DNA of 37,771 nt. Source: Neptunomonas marina. GTDB taxonomy: Bacteria > Pseudomonadota > Gammaproteobacteria > Pseudomonadales > Balneatricaceae. The translations under genes were made by a program, and so were the position numbers. The DNA is taken from the NCBI RefSeq assembly GCF_004005935.1, contig NZ_SACQ01000013.1, positions 1 to 37,771 of the forward strand, written 5' to 3'. Of this stretch, positions 9,181 to 19,965 are shown piece by piece. The stretch's first letter is position 1. Every line of letters starts with the position of its first letter. The notes under the pieces are model-generated. The model did no database searches. It saw only the letters and a program-made list of their open reading frames with translations, and was not told the origin of the DNA.

Positions 9181-10594
9181 CGGAAATGTTTGGATTGTCG
9201 ATGACGACCGCTCGATTCGCTGGGTGCTGGATCGTGCCCTCTCTAAAAGTGGTGTGCAGGTCAATGCATTTGAAACGGCTGATGCGGTGATCAAGCAGCT
9301 TGAAACCCAAGTGCCCGATGCCATTGTGAGTGATATTCGTATGCCGGGCACTGATGGGTTAGCGATGCTCGAGCAGTTGCACACCTCACACCCTGATCTA
9401 CCCATCATCATCATGACGGCGCATTCAGATCTGGATAGTGCCGTCGCCTCCTACCAAGGCGGCGCATTTGAGTATCTACCTAAGCCGTTTGATGTGGACG
9501 AAGCTGTGAGTCTTGTGCAGCGCGCCGTCGAGCATGCCCATGAAAAACGCAGCAATGCCGCAGCTGAGGACACACTCGATAACGCCGAAATTATTGGTGA
9601 AGCGCCCGCGATGCAGGAGGTTTTTCGTGCGATTGGGCGGTTATCGCAATCTAATATTACAGTGCTCATTAATGGCGAGTCAGGAACGGGTAAAGAACTT
9701 GTCGCGCACGCTTTGCACCGCCATAGCCCGCGGGCACAAGCCCCTTTCATTCCGCTGAATATGGCCGCGATTCCAAAAGACCTGATTGAATCTGAGTTAT
9801 TTGGTCATGAAAAAGGTGCTTTTACCGGCGCAACCGCAGCGCGCCGAGGCCGTTTTGAGCAGGCGGATGGTGGCACGCTGTTTCTTGATGAGATCGGTGA
9901 TATGCCTGCGGATACACAAACGCGCTTATTACGCGTATTAGCCGATGGCGAGTTCTACCGTGTGGGTGGGCACACCCCAGTGAAGGTGGATGTGCGTATC
10001 ATTGCAGCCACCCATCAAGATTTAGAGGGGCTGGTAACAAGCGGGCGTTTTCGGGAAGACCTTTTCCATCGCTTAAACGTAATCCGCATTCACATCCCTA
10101 AATTGGCTGATCGCAAAGAGGATATTCCTAAACTGGCACGCCACTTCCTGATGCGCTCTGCCGAAGAGTTGGATGTTGAGCCTAAGGTGCTGCGCCCAGA
10201 AACCGAAGCCTATATGAAAGGGCTGGCGTGGCCTGGCAATGTGCGTCAGCTTGAGAATACATGCCGTTGGCTGACTGTGATGGCATCGGGGCGCGAAGTG
10301 CTTATTGCGGATATGCCACTGGAGCTCTCCGAGCAGCAGGCGGCAGGTGATACCACCACGGGAAATTGGGAGCAGTCCTTGCGCAACTGGGCAGAACAGC
10401 AATTAGCGACCGGCGGGAGCGGGTTGTTGGAAACTGCTGTACCCGCTTTCGAGCGCATCATGATTGAAGCGGCGCTCAAACATACTGGTGGCCGTCGCCG
10501 TGATGCTTCCGAACTACTCGGTTGGGGGCGTAATACCTTAACTCGGAAGATTAAGGAACTCGATTTAGTCTTTGATAGCCCTGATGATGAGTGA
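9170..10594 (+). CDS. glnG: Nitrogen regulation response regulator NtrC
   Basis: NtrC is the enhancer-binding activator of sigma54 promoters. From ATG 9170 it is 474 residues, with GGAG just upstream. The receiver domain has the acidic pair DDD (11-13), phosphorylation site Asp55 (SDIRMPG) and a conserved lysine (LPKPF). The AAA+ domain has Walker A GESGTGKE (169-176) and the sigma54-contacting GAFTGA loop (216-221). A Fis-type helix-turn-helix closes the protein ([21 protein letters not shown] region). It is translationally coupled to ntrB. The paired boxes upstream of glnA and ntrBC are its expected targets, so the operon is probably autoregulated. Confidence 0.97.
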   Translation: MKTNGNVWIVDDDRSIRWVLDRALSKSGVQVNAFETADAVIKQLETQVPDAIVSDIRMPGTDGLAMLEQLHTSHPDLPIIIMTAHSDLDSAVASYQGGAFEYLPKPFDVDEAVSLVQRAVEHAHEKRSNAAAEDTLDNAEIIGEAPAMQEVFRAIGRLSQSNITVLINGESGTGKELVAHALHRHSPRAQAPFIPLNMAAIPKDLIESELFGHEKGAFTGATAARRGRFEQADGGTLFLDEIGDMPADTQTRLLRVLADGEFYRVGGHTPVKVDVRIIAATHQDLEGLVTSGRFREDLFHRLNVIRIHIPKLADRKEDIPKLARHFLMRSAEELDVEPKVLRPETEAYMKGLAWPGNVRQLENTCRWLTVMASGREVLIADMPLELSEQQAAGDTTTGNWEQSLRNWAEQQLATGGSGLLETAVPAFERIMIEAALKHTGGRRRDASELLGWGRNTLTRKIKELDLVFDSPDDE

Positions 10595-10650
10595 ATTTCG
10601 GCGCGTAATCTTTATACTATCGCCTGTTTCTAAAAACGCGCAGGTGGTTA

Positions 10651-11118
10651 ATGTTAAACGTTGTTCTATATGAGCCCGAGATCCCGCCCAATACTGGGAA
10701 TATCATTCGGCTGTGTGCCAACACCGGTTTCAATCTGCACTTGGTTGAGCCGTTAGGCTTTGATATCGATGATAAGAAACTGCGCCGTGCGGGGTTGGAC
10801 TATCATGAGTTTGCTAACCTGCAAGTCCATGCATCATTGGACGCTTGCCTTGCGCAACTTCAACCTGAGCATGTTTGGGCACTGACCACCAAGGGCACGG
10901 TGTACCACTCTGATGTGGTATTTAAGCCCGGCGATGTCCTGCTGTTCGGGCCAGAAACACGGGGTTTACCAGCGGATGTGCGTAATAGTTTGCCCGCGGA
11001 GCAGCGCGTGAAGTTGCCGATGGGGGCGCAAAGCCGCAGCCTTAATTTATCTAACGCCTGCGCCATCGTGGTTTATGAGGCGTGGCGACAGCTTGGTTAC
11101 GAAGGCTCGGTCGACTAG
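10651..11118 (+). CDS. trmL: tRNA (cytidine(34)-2'-O)-methyltransferase TrmL
   Basis: TrmL is a small SPOUT methyltransferase that 2'-O-methylates the wobble base of tRNA-Leu isoacceptors. The 155 residues match the family length. It has the N-terminal [18 protein letters not shown] motif, then [11 protein letters not shown] and the C-terminal SAM-knot segment [27 protein letters not shown] -10-like box lies at 10613-10618, but no good -35 is visible. The stop codon touches the probable start of the next gene, suggesting co-translation. Confidence 0.95.
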   Translation: MLNVVLYEPEIPPNTGNIIRLCANTGFNLHLVEPLGFDIDDKKLRRAGLDYHEFANLQVHASLDACLAQLQPEHVWALTTKGTVYHSDVVFKPGDVLLFGPETRGLPADVRNSLPAEQRVKLPMGAQSRSLNLSNACAIVVYEAWRQLGYEGSVD

Positions 11119-12008
11119 TGTTTTGTTCATCGATAGGCCGCCGACTCGCAGTTGCCGCATTGCTGACACTAACTTGGCAGCCCCTCTATGCTGACAATAC
11201 CGTTGCGGGGGTTTGTGCTGCGGTTGGTAAGAAGCTCTCGAGCGTTAGTGAGAAAGAGTGCTTGGCGCTTGGTTTTGCTCAGCCGCGGTTTTTCTCGGTG
11301 AATGGTCGAGCGATGCTTGAGAAGCGCTTTTTGGCAGAAGAGTCAGACGCGCCGCGTGTACTATTTATTGGCGGTATTCACGGCGATGAGTACTCTAGCG
11401 TGAGTGTCACGTTCAAATGGCTGAATACAATTTCGGCACACCATAGTGGCCGCTACGACTGGCTCTTTTTTCCATTGGTGAATCCAGATGGGTTGCTGCG
11501 CAAAAAATCGACCCGCGTCAATGCGCATAATGTTGATCTCAATCGCAACTTTGAGCCTGCCAAGGGCTTTCCCAACGCTTTAAAACATTGGAAAACCCGT
11601 GCGAAAAAGCGCGCCCGTTACTACCCAGGTGAAACGCCTCTGAGTGAGCCTGAAACGCAGATGTTGTTCCAGCTTATTGAGGAGTATCACCCTGATGTGA
11701 TCGTGTCGGTGCATGCACCGCATGGCATTCTCGATTTTGATGGTGCAAGTGTGAAGCCGCCGCGCCGATTGGGCCCTCTTTACCTGCGCCAACTTGGTAC
11801 GTATCCCGGCTCGCTTGGTAACTACGCGTGGTTTACCAAAAAGATACCGGTTATGACGATCGAACTACCCTATGCGGGCATCATGCCTAAGCCCAAAGAT
11901 ATTGATCGAATGTGGAATGATTTGGTGCGTTGGGTGGATAGAAAAGTGAAACCGAGTGCAGCAACACTTGCCGCAAGGTCAAAGCAAAAACCCACTGGGC
12001 TTGAGTAG
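11118..12008 (+). CDS. Exported M14-family zinc carboxypeptidase (MpaA-like)
   Basis: This is a zinc peptidase of the M14 family, closest in appearance to murein-peptide amidases that cleave cell-wall peptides. From GTG 11118 (296 residues), zinc ligands His88 and Glu91 lie in GGIHGDEYS and His199 in VSVHAPHG. The substrate motif is DLNRNF (140-145) and the catalytic glutamate is Glu249 in TIELPYAG. The N-terminus resembles a signal peptide: Arg residues, then AVAALLTLTW, with a possible cut after LYA. This suggests a periplasmic location, whereas E. coli MpaA is cytoplasmic. The frame also opens at a GTG at 11082 inside trmL. The 11118 start overlaps the trmL stop by one base and gives the cleaner signal peptide. 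Confidence 0.8.
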   Translation: MFCSSIGRRLAVAALLTLTWQPLYADNTVAGVCAAVGKKLSSVSEKECLALGFAQPRFFSVNGRAMLEKRFLAEESDAPRVLFIGGIHGDEYSSVSVTFKWLNTISAHHSGRYDWLFFPLVNPDGLLRKKSTRVNAHNVDLNRNFEPAKGFPNALKHWKTRAKKRARYYPGETPLSEPETQMLFQLIEEYHPDVIVSVHAPHGILDFDGASVKPPRRLGPLYLRQLGTYPGSLGNYAWFTKKIPVMTIELPYAGIMPKPKDIDRMWNDLVRWVDRKVKPSAATLAARSKQKPTGLE

Positions 12009-12022
12009 TGATGTGATCGAGC

Positions 12023-12058
12023 AATAAAAAAACGGAGCCTAGGCTCCGTTTTTTTATT
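12023..12058. terminator. Bidirectional terminator between M14 peptidase and secB
   Basis: A perfect 36-bp palindrome centred at 12040/12041 has an ACGGAGCCTAGGCTCCGT core flanked by A7 on one side and T7 on the other. It can end transcription from both convergent units. Confidence 0.95.
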
Positions 12059-12071
12059 GGCACAGTGAGGC

Positions 12072-12551
12072 TTAGTGTTGCTCGCTCGCTTGTGCTTGCT
12101 GCTGCGCTAATTGCTGCGCATACAATGCGTCGAAGTTTACTGGCGCTAGCATCAGTGGAGGGAAGCTTGCTTTAGTCACCAGCGAATCAACGGCTTCACG
12201 TGCGTATGGGAACAGTAGGTTAGGGCAGAACGCGCCTAGTGTGTGACCCATCTCTTGCTCGTTCATGCCGGCAACATGGAAGATACCTGCTTGCTGTACT
12301 TCAACCAAGAACGCTGTTTCGTCTTCGTTTTTCACTGTGACTGTTAGCGTCAGAACAACGTCGTAGTGCTCTGGGCTCAGTTGAGTGGTGCGCGTGTTCA
12401 TCTCCAGATTCACTTCTGGTGACCACTGCTTAGTGAAAACCTGTGGGCTGTTTGGCGACTCAAAAGAGACATCTTTTACGTAGATGCGCTGGATTGAGAA
12501 TTGTGGGCCTTGTGGCTGCTCTGCTGCAGCTGCCTGATCATTTTCAGCCAT
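12072..12551 (-). CDS. secB: Protein-export chaperone SecB
   Basis: SecB keeps precursor proteins unfolded and delivers them to SecA at the SecYEG translocon. The 159-residue protein contains the typical segments [14 protein letters not shown], the central beta core, and [18 protein letters not shown] followed by [15 protein letters not shown]. The C-terminal tail is glutamine and alanine rich. It is the last gene of yibN-grxC-secB, 13 bases after grxC, the same order as in E. coli. Confidence 0.97.
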   Translation of the reverse strand: MAENDQAAAAEQPQGPQFSIQRIYVKDVSFESPNSPQVFTKQWSPEVNLEMNTRTTQLSPEHYDVVLTLTVTVKNEDETAFLVEVQQAGIFHVAGMNEQEMGHTLGAFCPNLLFPYAREAVDSLVTKASFPPLMLAPVNFDALYAQQLAQQQAQASEQH

Positions 12552-12564
12552 TGCTGTTGTGTCC

Positions 12565-12819
12565 TTATTCTTGGTTCAAAAGGTTATCAAGTTTACCGGC
12601 GCGTTCTAGCGCAAAGAGGTCGTCGCATCCACCGACGTGAGTCTCTCCGATAAAAATCTGGGGTACCGTGTGGATACCTGCTCGCTCGATCATTTGCGCG
12701 CGAATATCAGGTTTGCCATCCACATTGATCTCTTCAAACTGCACACCCTTGTGCTGCAGCAGCTGTTTAGCACGCATGCAGAACGGGCAGTAGTCTGAGC
12801 TGTAGATTATCGTCTTCAT
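12565..12819 (-). CDS. grxC: Glutaredoxin 3
   Basis: GrxC is a small cytoplasmic dithiol oxidoreductase that uses glutathione to reduce disulfides. The 84 residues carry the active site C11-PF-C14 in SSDYCPFC, the cis-proline segment HTVPQIFIG, and GGCDDLFAL, which binds glutathione. It lies between the rhodanese gene (3 bases) and secB (13 bases) in a tight operon. Confidence 0.97.
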   Translation of the reverse strand: MKTIIYSSDYCPFCMRAKQLLQHKGVQFEEINVDGKPDIRAQMIERAGIHTVPQIFIGETHVGGCDDLFALERAGKLDNLLNQE

Positions 12820-12822
12820 CCT

Positions 12823-13242
12823 TTACGCCTTCTTTACGATTGGCAAGTTCTGGCCTTTCCACTCTGTGATGCCGCCTTGTAGGCGCATGACATTTTCAAA
12901 GCCAGCAGCTTTTAGCATCTTAGTAGCGCTGCCCGCAGTTTGGCCGATATTGCACACGACTACAACGGGACGTGCTTTGAACTTCTCCAGCTCAGATACG
13001 CGGCGTTGCAGGTCTGCCAGCGGGATGTGCTTCGAGGCTGTAATGTGGCCTGTATCCCACTCTTTCTTCGTGCGTACATCAACGATGACGGCGTCTTGTT
13101 TGTTGATTAGCTGAGTTGCGATGGCGGGCGAAACGGATTTTCCTGCCTTTTGGCTCTCATTCCACAGCAGCAGAGCGAGGGTGAGCACCCATGCGGCAAT
13201 GAGCATAAAGTGATTAGTCGCGAATTCAATAAACTGTTCCAT
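12823..13242 (-). CDS. yibN: Membrane-anchored rhodanese-like protein (YibN-like)
   Basis: This 139-residue protein has one N-terminal membrane segment (about residues 10-27, FMLIAAWVLTLALLLW) and a C-terminal rhodanese domain. The domain starts at VIVDVRTKKEWDTGHI and has the active-loop cysteine in VVVCNIGQTAG. Homologues are the E. coli inner-membrane protein YibN, thought to act in sulfur or redox chemistry or membrane insertion. Its substrate is not certain. The frame runs upstream to 13359, but an AGGA ribosome-binding site precedes the ATG at 13242. It is the first gene of the yibN-grxC-secB operon and divergent from gpmI. Confidence 0.9.
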   Translation of the reverse strand: MEQFIEFATNHFMLIAAWVLTLALLLWNESQKAGKSVSPAIATQLINKQDAVIVDVRTKKEWDTGHITASKHIPLADLQRRVSELEKFKARPVVVVCNIGQTAGSATKMLKAAGFENVMRLQGGITEWKGQNLPIVKKA

Positions 13243-13293
13243 TGTGATTCCTAAAGTCTGCCGCGGAGCTGGCATCGTTAAACTCGAGCGCAG

Positions 13294-13299
13294 ATTATA
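13294..13299 (-). promoter_or_regulatory. Likely yibN-grxC-secB promoter -10 box
   Basis: The minus strand reads TATAAT about 50 bases before the yibN start. It sits within a short CGAGC/GCTCG dyad. The -35 hexamer is poor, so the call rests mainly on the -10 box. Confidence 0.45.
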
Positions 13300-13422
13300 C
13301 AATGCTCGTGCGCTGTGCATAAGGGGAGCACTGGCTCGCACTGGTGTGAAATTAGCCAATGTGAGTGATTATCAGTAAAATGGCGGCCTTCCTTTAGCGA
13401 GCTATGAGCAGGTTTTATTTCT

Positions 13423-14964
13423 ATGAGTAACGTGCGTATCCCAAAAGCGCTGATTATCTTGGACGGCTTTGGTATTGAGTCTACAGTTTCTTCCGCGATT
13501 GAAGCGGCGAATACGCCAACATGGGATGCGCTGCTAGCGAATAACCCCACAGCTCGTATCGCAACCTCGGGCCTTGCTGTCGGCCTGCCAGAGGGACAGA
13601 TGGGCAACTCAGAAGTTGGCCATATGAACATTGGTGCAGGCCGCATCGTTTATCAGAATCTATCGCGCATTGGTAAAGCGATTGAAGAGGGTTCGTTTTA
13701 CGAGAACGCGGCGCTGGTGGCCGCAATGGATAAGGCGATCGCCACTGACAACGCGGTGCATGTGATGGGCTTACTGTCACCCGGCGGTGTACACAGCCAC
13801 GAGGAGCATATGTTTGCGCTGATCCGTATGGCAGCGAAGCGCGGCGCTAAGCAGGTGTATCTGCACGCGATTTTAGATGGCCGAGACATGCCACCTCGCT
13901 CGGCTGAACCCTCACTAGCGAAAGCACAAGCACTTTTTGAAGAGCTTGGTCTGGGCGGTATCGCAACGGTTGTTGGACGTTACTATGCGATGGACCGAGA
14001 TCAGCGCTGGGATCGAGTCCAGCAGGCCTATGATGCTATGACGCAGGGTATTGCTCCGCATTCGGCAGCGTCTGGCACCGCAGCACTGGCAGCGGCTTAT
14101 GAGCGCGACGAAAACGACGAGTTCGTACCCGCAACTACGATTGATGGTGTTGATGGCCGCGTACGTGATGGTGATGCGGTGATCTTCGCCAATTTCCGTC
14201 CAGACCGTGCCCGCGAGATCACACAAGCCTTCGTAGCAGATCAAAACTTTGATGGCTTTGAGCGTGCGGTTGTACCAGCACTAGCGGACTACGTGATGAT
14301 GACAGAGTACTCTGCAGACATGCCGGCCTCTTGCGCGTATCCGCCGCAAACCATCAGCAATGATTTAGGTGAGTTTGTTTCGGCGCAGGGTAAAACCCAG
14401 TTACGTATCTCGGAAACAGAGAAGTACGCCCACGTTACCTTCTTCTTTAACGGCGGCCAAGAAGCTGTGTACGAGGGCGAAGAGCGTATCTTAGTGCCAT
14501 CTCCAGCGGTTGCGACTTATGATTTGCAGCCTGAGATGAGTGCGCCAGAGCTAACAGACAAGCTCGTTGATGCAATCAAAAGCGGCAAATATGACCTGAT
14601 CGTGTGCAACTATCCAAATGGCGATATGGTGGGTCACACTGGCGTATTTGATGCGGCCGTTAAAGCAGTGGAAGCTGTTGATCAAAGTGTTGCGCGCGTA
14701 CTTGAGGCGATGGCTGAAGTGGGTGGTGAGACGCTGATCACGGCAGATCACGGTAATGTTGAGATGATGCGCGACCCGAAAACGGAGCAGCCGCATACTG
14801 CGCACACCACCTTCCCAGTCGCGCTGATTTATGATGGTCCACGCAAGGCGACATTGACGTTGGATGACGGTGCGCTATGTGACCTTGCGCCAACGTTACT
14901 GCACCTGATGGAGCTGCCGCAGCCGCAAGAGATGACGGGCAAAAACCTTGCTAAGACGCAATAA
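13423..14964 (+). CDS. gpmI: 2,3-bisphosphoglycerate-independent phosphoglycerate mutase
   Basis: GpmI interconverts 3- and 2-phosphoglycerate in glycolysis and gluconeogenesis, using two Mn ions. The 513-residue length is standard. Metal and catalytic motifs are visible: ILDGFG (12-17), phosphoserine Ser63 in [25 protein letters not shown], and [12 protein letters not shown]. The last metal site is [10 protein letters not shown]. It starts the gpmI-envC-ctpA-yibQ cluster, whose order resembles that of E. coli gpmM-envC-yibQ. The divergent yibN operon lies upstream. Confidence 0.97.
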   Translation: MSNVRIPKALIILDGFGIESTVSSAIEAANTPTWDALLANNPTARIATSGLAVGLPEGQMGNSEVGHMNIGAGRIVYQNLSRIGKAIEEGSFYENAALVAAMDKAIATDNAVHVMGLLSPGGVHSHEEHMFALIRMAAKRGAKQVYLHAILDGRDMPPRSAEPSLAKAQALFEELGLGGIATVVGRYYAMDRDQRWDRVQQAYDAMTQGIAPHSAASGTAALAAAYERDENDEFVPATTIDGVDGRVRDGDAVIFANFRPDRAREITQAFVADQNFDGFERAVVPALADYVMMTEYSADMPASCAYPPQTISNDLGEFVSAQGKTQLRISETEKYAHVTFFFNGGQEAVYEGEERILVPSPAVATYDLQPEMSAPELTDKLVDAIKSGKYDLIVCNYPNGDMVGHTGVFDAAVKAVEAVDQSVARVLEAMAEVGGETLITADHGNVEMMRDPKTEQPHTAHTTFPVALIYDGPRKATLTLDDGALCDLAPTLLHLMELPQPQEMTGKNLAKTQ

Positions 14965-16126
14965 TCGTGTCCGATGGCCGCGTACGCGGCCTTTTTTTTC
15001 GGTGTGTTTTCTCGCGGCGCTGTTATGTGTTGGCGAGCCTGTTAGCGCGGCGAGCAAAGAGCAAGCGACCCAAGCCCAGCTAGCTACGCTGAAAAAGAGT
15101 ATCCGCAGCGCCCAAGCGCGTCTAAAGAAAGACCGTTCCGCTCTCAGCAAAGAGGCTGCTGCACTGAAATCGCTTGAAGCACGTATCGGAGATACGGGCA
15201 AAGCGGTCTATCGGTTGAACCAAAAACTAGCGGGCTTGCGGGGTAACTTAACGGGCTACGAAGCGGACAAGGCGCGTATCGAGAAAAACCTCGCACTTGG
15301 CCAAGCTGCGTTACACGAGGCGATACGTGAGCAATATAAGCGCGGCCAGCAACCTCGTTTATTGATGCTACTGAACCAGCGTGATCCTGACGAGTTGTCG
15401 CGTATGATGAAGTACTACGACTACTTCAACAGCGCCCAGCAACAGCAGTTGCTAGAGTACCGCAAGATGCTCACTGCCTTAGAGCAAACCAACGCGAATA
15501 TTGACTCCACACAAGCTGCGATTGTGGCGGAGCGGGATGCGTTACAGTCCAAGCTTGCAGAGCAAGAGCAACAGCGCAAAGCGCGTAAACAAGCGCTTGC
15601 AGCATTGCGTAAAAAAGTAGGGCAAGGTAAAACCAAGGTTGCGCAGCTGAAAAAAGATCAAAAGCAGTTGGAAAAACTGCTAGTTGAGATCGAAAAGTCG
15701 GTGTCGCTGGCTAAGCTGTCAGTGAACAACCAAGCCTTCAAATCTCTGAAGGGTAAATTGAAAGCGCCAGTCTCTGGTCGAGTCAAACGCCGTTTCGGCT
15801 CGCTAGATCAAGGGATTCGCTATGATGGTGTGATGTTTGGTGCAGCGTTAGGTGCATCGGTCTCAGCTGTGCACCATGGGCGGGTGGTGTTTTCTGACGC
15901 GTTACGCGGTTATGGCTTGGTGACGATTATCGATCATGGTGATGGCTACCACACGCTGTATGGACACAATGACTCACTGTTAAAGTCACAAGGTGATTGG
16001 GTAGAGCAGGGCGAAACCATCGCAACTGTCGGATTTAGCGGCGGTAATTCGGAACCTGGACTCTACTTCGCAATCCGATATAAGGGTAAAGCGACCGACC
16101 CGCAACGTTGGTTGGCGCGCAAATAA
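14948..16126 (+). CDS. envC: Murein hydrolase activator EnvC (degenerate LytM factor)
   Basis: EnvC is a periplasmic coiled-coil protein that activates cell-wall amidases at the division septum. The TTG start at 14948 gives 392 residues with an Arg-rich n-region, a hydrophobic stretch ([14 protein letters not shown]) and a likely cut after PVSA. The region resembles the E. coli EnvC leader. Long Lys/Gln/Leu-rich coiled coils cover about residues 35-270, then a LytM/M23 domain. The zinc ligands are missing: the usual HxGxD is replaced by RYDGVMFG and the final HxH by LYFAI. It is therefore an activator and not a peptidase. A terminator-like hairpin lies inside the leader codons. A later GTG at 15002 would lose the charged n-region. 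Confidence 0.87.
   Translation: MLRRNNRVRWPRTRPFFSVCFLAALLCVGEPVSAASKEQATQAQLATLKKSIRSAQARLKKDRSALSKEAAALKSLEARIGDTGKAVYRLNQKLAGLRGNLTGYEADKARIEKNLALGQAALHEAIREQYKRGQQPRLLMLLNQRDPDELSRMMKYYDYFNSAQQQQLLEYRKMLTALEQTNANIDSTQAAIVAERDALQSKLAEQEQQRKARKQALAALRKKVGQGKTKVAQLKKDQKQLEKLLVEIEKSVSLAKLSVNNQAFKSLKGKLKAPVSGRVKRRFGSLDQGIRYDGVMFGAALGASVSAVHHGRVVFSDALRGYGLVTIIDHGDGYHTLYGHNDSLLKSQGDWVEQGETIATVGFSGGNSEPGLYFAIRYKGKATDPQRWLARK
14976..14999 (+). terminator. Terminator-like hairpin at the gpmI/envC junction
   Basis: GGCCGCGTACGCGGCC (14976-14991) is a perfect palindrome followed by eight T (14992-14999). It forms a 6-bp GC stem with a GTAC loop. It lies 12 bases past the gpmI stop but within the envC reading frame, so it may attenuate envC. 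Confidence 0.78.
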
Positions 16127-16160
16127 TTGAGGCTCACGCCTCTTAGAAAGGGTTTTCTGT

Positions 16161-17456
16161 ATGAGGAATGCAATTAAGTTAGCCGGTGTTGCGCTGGGTT
16201 TGAGTTTAAGCGCCTTTTCCATGGCTGATGAAGCGCCGACCTCTGAGCAAGAGGCGAAGACGCTTCCGCTTGAAGAGCTGCGTCGTTTCAGTGAGGTGTT
16301 TGATCGCATAAAGAGCGCTTATGTTGAGCCGGTTGATGATGCGAAGGTTTTGGAGGATGCCATTCGCGGCATGATCGCTGGGTTGGACCCACACTCCACC
16401 TACCTCGAGCCAAAGGCCTTTGAAGAGTTGCAGGTACATACGTCTGGCGAGTTTGGCGGCGTTGGAATCGAAATTACGATGGATGATGGCTTTATCCGCG
16501 TTATTGCCCCGATTGATGATACGCCTGCTACGAAAGCGGGCATCAAAGCTGGAGATATCGTCACACGTATCGATGGCGACTCGGTGAAAAGCATGAGCTT
16601 GGATGAGTCGATCAGCAAAATGCGCGGTAAAGCGGGATCGGAAGTTGTGCTGACGATTTTACGTGACGGTGAGGACAAGCCGCTTGAGATTACCGTGGTG
16701 CGTGATGTGATTCAGGTCACCAGCGTTAAGCAGCGAATGTTAAATGAAGACTACGGCTATATTCGTATCACCCAGTTCCAAGCGAAGACTGGCCAAGATC
16801 TCGAAAAAGCACTCGAAAAATTACAAGCGTCAAACGAGCTGAAAGGCTTAGTGCTTGATCTGCGCAATAACCCTGGTGGCGTGCTGCAGGCAGCGGTTAG
16901 CGTCGTTGATGCGTTTATTGATGACGGTAAGATTGTTTATACCGAGGGGCGCTTACCGACCTCTGATGTTGAGTTTAATGCAACACAAGAGACGTTGGTT
17001 CCTGATGTCCCAGTGGTTGTTTTGATCAACAGCGGCTCAGCATCCGCTTCCGAGATTGTTGCTGGCGCGCTGCAAGATCATAAACGCGCCATCATTATGG
17101 GCACGGGGAGTTTTGGTAAAGGTTCGGTCCAGACGATTCTGCCACTTACCGACAAGCGAGCGCTTAAGTTAACCACTGCGCGTTATTTTACCCCGAGCGG
17201 TCGCTCCATTCAGGCCGATGGCATTCAGCCTGATGTTGTGGTGGAAAATGCAGAGCTCAAACGCGTGAAGGGCCGAACTCTGATCAAAGAGAAGGACCTT
17301 ACAGGCCATTTAACCAATGGCGACGAAGATGCGAAAGCTGCGGAACAAGCTGCCGTGGCTGAGGCAGCCCAAAATCTAGCGCAACGTGATTACCAACTTT
17401 ATGAGGCGCTGAATCTTTTGAAGGCGCTCTCTATCATCGGTAGCGTACAAAAGTAA
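16161..17456 (+). CDS. ctpA: Carboxy-terminal processing protease (S41 family)
   Basis: This is a periplasmic serine protease that trims proteins from their C-termini. In relatives it degrades cell-wall hydrolases with the help of an adaptor. The 431-residue protein has a signal peptide (about 1-22, cut near SMA), a PDZ domain (about 92-180, with GGVGIEI) and the S41 domain. The catalytic serine is Ser295 in SGSASASEI and the lysine is Lys320 in GSFGKGSVQT, 25 residues later, as in the family. Its place directly after envC suggests a role in controlling peptidoglycan hydrolysis. The 34-base gap and ribosome-binding site AAAGGG support co-transcription. Confidence 0.95.
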   Translation: MRNAIKLAGVALGLSLSAFSMADEAPTSEQEAKTLPLEELRRFSEVFDRIKSAYVEPVDDAKVLEDAIRGMIAGLDPHSTYLEPKAFEELQVHTSGEFGGVGIEITMDDGFIRVIAPIDDTPATKAGIKAGDIVTRIDGDSVKSMSLDESISKMRGKAGSEVVLTILRDGEDKPLEITVVRDVIQVTSVKQRMLNEDYGYIRITQFQAKTGQDLEKALEKLQASNELKGLVLDLRNNPGGVLQAAVSVVDAFIDDGKIVYTEGRLPTSDVEFNATQETLVPDVPVVVLINSGSASASEIVAGALQDHKRAIIMGTGSFGKGSVQTILPLTDKRALKLTTARYFTPSGRSIQADGIQPDVVVENAELKRVKGRTLIKEKDLTGHLTNGDEDAKAAEQAAVAEAAQNLAQRDYQLYEALNLLKALSIIGSVQK

Positions 17457-17476
17457 CTGGATGCTTTTGCTCGTCG

Positions 17477-17505
17477 AGAAGGCCCGTCATTGATGGGCCT
17501 TTTCT
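17477..17505 (+). terminator. ctpA terminator
   Basis: AAGGCCCGTCA (17479-17489) pairs with TGATGGGCCTT (17491-17501) through an 11-bp stem with one G-U, followed by T-rich sequence. The tight loop means the inner pairs may open. It separates ctpA from yibQ. Confidence 0.75.
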
Positions 17506-17572
17506 TTATCGCTTCTCTGCGTTGTTGGCGATATTTAATGCCCAGCGTCAGGCAAGCTAAGTACTTGGATGT

Positions 17573-18430
17573 ATGAATACAGTTTATAAACTTGCATGTG
17601 TTGTGTCGTTATTGCTGTCTGCTACCTTGAGTTACGCAGCATCACCGCCATGGCCACCACGAATCGTCATTATCATTGATGATATTGGGAACAGCTATCA
17701 TCAGGGCGCTGCGGCAATAGCACTTCCGGGGCCTGTTACCTATGCTGTGCTGCCGTTTTCGGCACATGGTAAAGCACTGGCTAACATGGCTTTTGCGCAC
17801 GACAAAGAAATTATGCTGCATGCGCCGATGGCAAATACGTTGCGAAAGCCGCTAGGCCCTGGCGGATTAACCGAGCGCCAGACCGAGCAGCAGCTAAAGC
17901 AAACGCTCCGCGATAATTTAGACTGGGTGCCGCATGTGGTGGGCTTTAACAACCATATGGGGAGCTTACTCACCCAGAAAAAGGCACCGATGGCATGGTT
18001 GATGGACGTTGCAAAAGAGCGCGGTATCTATTTTGTTGATAGCCGTACAACGCCAACCAGTGTTGCCTTAAGTGCAGCAAGAGCTGCACGCGTGCCAGCA
18101 CTCACGCGGGATATTTTTTTAGATCATGAACGGTCTGAGCAGTTTATGCAGGCGCAGTTTGACCGTGCGATACGCATTGCGCGTAAGTTTGGTAAAGCGG
18201 TAGTGATCGGCCACCCTTACCCCTCAACCACTCGGTTCCTCGCACAGGCGATACCGCAGCTTGATGAGCTAGGTATTCAATTGGTTTCTGTTTCAGCCTT
18301 GTTGATGATTCAGCGTGAGGCAACGCAGCGATCGGATATGGCGCTTAAAAAGGCCACAAAAAAGCCCGCTGAGCCGGTCGCTCAGCAGGCTTGTTATTTA
18401 TGGGATGGAACACCCTGCCCAACGAATTAA
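17573..18430 (+). CDS. Divergent polysaccharide deacetylase family protein (YibQ-like)
   Basis: This 285-residue exported protein belongs to the divergent polysaccharide deacetylase family (E. coli YibQ). A signal peptide covers about residues 1-22 ([16 protein letters not shown]). The fold motifs are [41 protein letters not shown] and AVVIGHPYP. Family members lie beside envC and ctpA in many proteobacteria and are thought to act on the cell envelope, but no substrate is established. The C-terminal tail ([13 protein letters not shown]) has two cysteines. Codons near the 3' end also encode the terminator hairpin of the convergent slmA gene, and the two genes overlap by 4 bases. Confidence 0.9.
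   Translation: MNTVYKLACVVSLLLSATLSYAASPPWPPRIVIIIDDIGNSYHQGAAAIALPGPVTYAVLPFSAHGKALANMAFAHDKEIMLHAPMANTLRKPLGPGGLTERQTEQQLKQTLRDNLDWVPHVVGFNNHMGSLLTQKKAPMAWLMDVAKERGIYFVDSRTTPTSVALSAARAARVPALTRDIFLDHERSEQFMQAQFDRAIRIARKFGKAVVIGHPYPSTTRFLAQAIPQLDELGIQLVSVSALLMIQREATQRSDMALKKATKKPAEPVAQQACYLWDGTPCPTN
18358..18391 (-). terminator. slmA operon terminator, inside yibQ codons
   Basis: Plus-strand arms AGCCCGCTGAGC (18363-18374) and GCTCAGCAGGCT (18380-18391) form a 12-position stem with one mismatch and a 5-base loop. Read on the minus strand it ends in six T (18358-18363). This gives a proper terminator for the coaBC-to-slmA transcript, embedded in yibQ. Confidence 0.8.
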
Positions 18431-19023
18431 GCGGGACGAAAGATACCGCTCGCCAAGCGTTGCCATTGGTCTGCCCAGTTGTCAGTGGGTTTACGTTGAA
18501 ACTCACTCCGGACAAACTGGCGAATGCGTCCCTCTGTGCAGCTGAGCATCAAGTTTGCCGAAATGCCCGCTGTGGTTTCGGTGCGCAGACCCTCACGTAG
18601 TTCCGCTTCGCGCAGTACCTGTTTAAGTTGCGTTTCTAAGCGTTCAAAGAGCTGGTGGATGCGGCCGCGCAAACGGTCAGTCTCGCCAGCAAGGGCGTCG
18701 CCAGTCAAAATACGCGCCATCCCCGGATTACGCTCAACGAAGGCCAGCAAAAGCGTGAGTATCTGCTCACATTGGCGCACAGCCGGCGTATCGGATCCCG
18801 TAATCATGGTCACGCGGGAAAAGATCGTCTCTTCGATAAAGGTGATCAGGCCTTCAAACATCCGCGCTTTGCTAGGAAAGTGCCGATACAGTGCTGCTTC
18901 GGAAACACCGACTTCACGCGCCAGAGCCGCGGTGGTAATGCGCTGCCCTGGGTTAACTTCTAACATCTGCGCCAACGATTGCAGAATCTGCTCGCGGCGG
19001 GAGAGTTGTGTTGCGTCGTTCAT
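18427..19023 (-). CDS. slmA: Nucleoid occlusion factor SlmA (TetR family)
   Basis: SlmA binds chromosomal sites and FtsZ to block septum formation over the nucleoid. The 198 residues match the E. coli length. The N-terminal TetR helix-turn-helix is [31 protein letters not shown] (about 29-59). Conserved C-terminal segments [25 protein letters not shown]-like and [12 protein letters not shown] distinguish it from generic TetR repressors. It lies 3 bases after argB at the end of the coaBC-dut-algC-argB-slmA unit. In E. coli slmA also follows dut. Confidence 0.95.
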   Translation of the reverse strand: MNDATQLSRREQILQSLAQMLEVNPGQRITTAALAREVGVSEAALYRHFPSKARMFEGLITFIEETIFSRVTMITGSDTPAVRQCEQILTLLLAFVERNPGMARILTGDALAGETDRLRGRIHQLFERLETQLKQVLREAELREGLRTETTAGISANLMLSCTEGRIRQFVRSEFQRKPTDNWADQWQRLASGIFRPA

Positions 19024-19026
19024 GGC

Positions 19027-19965
<939 letters not shown>

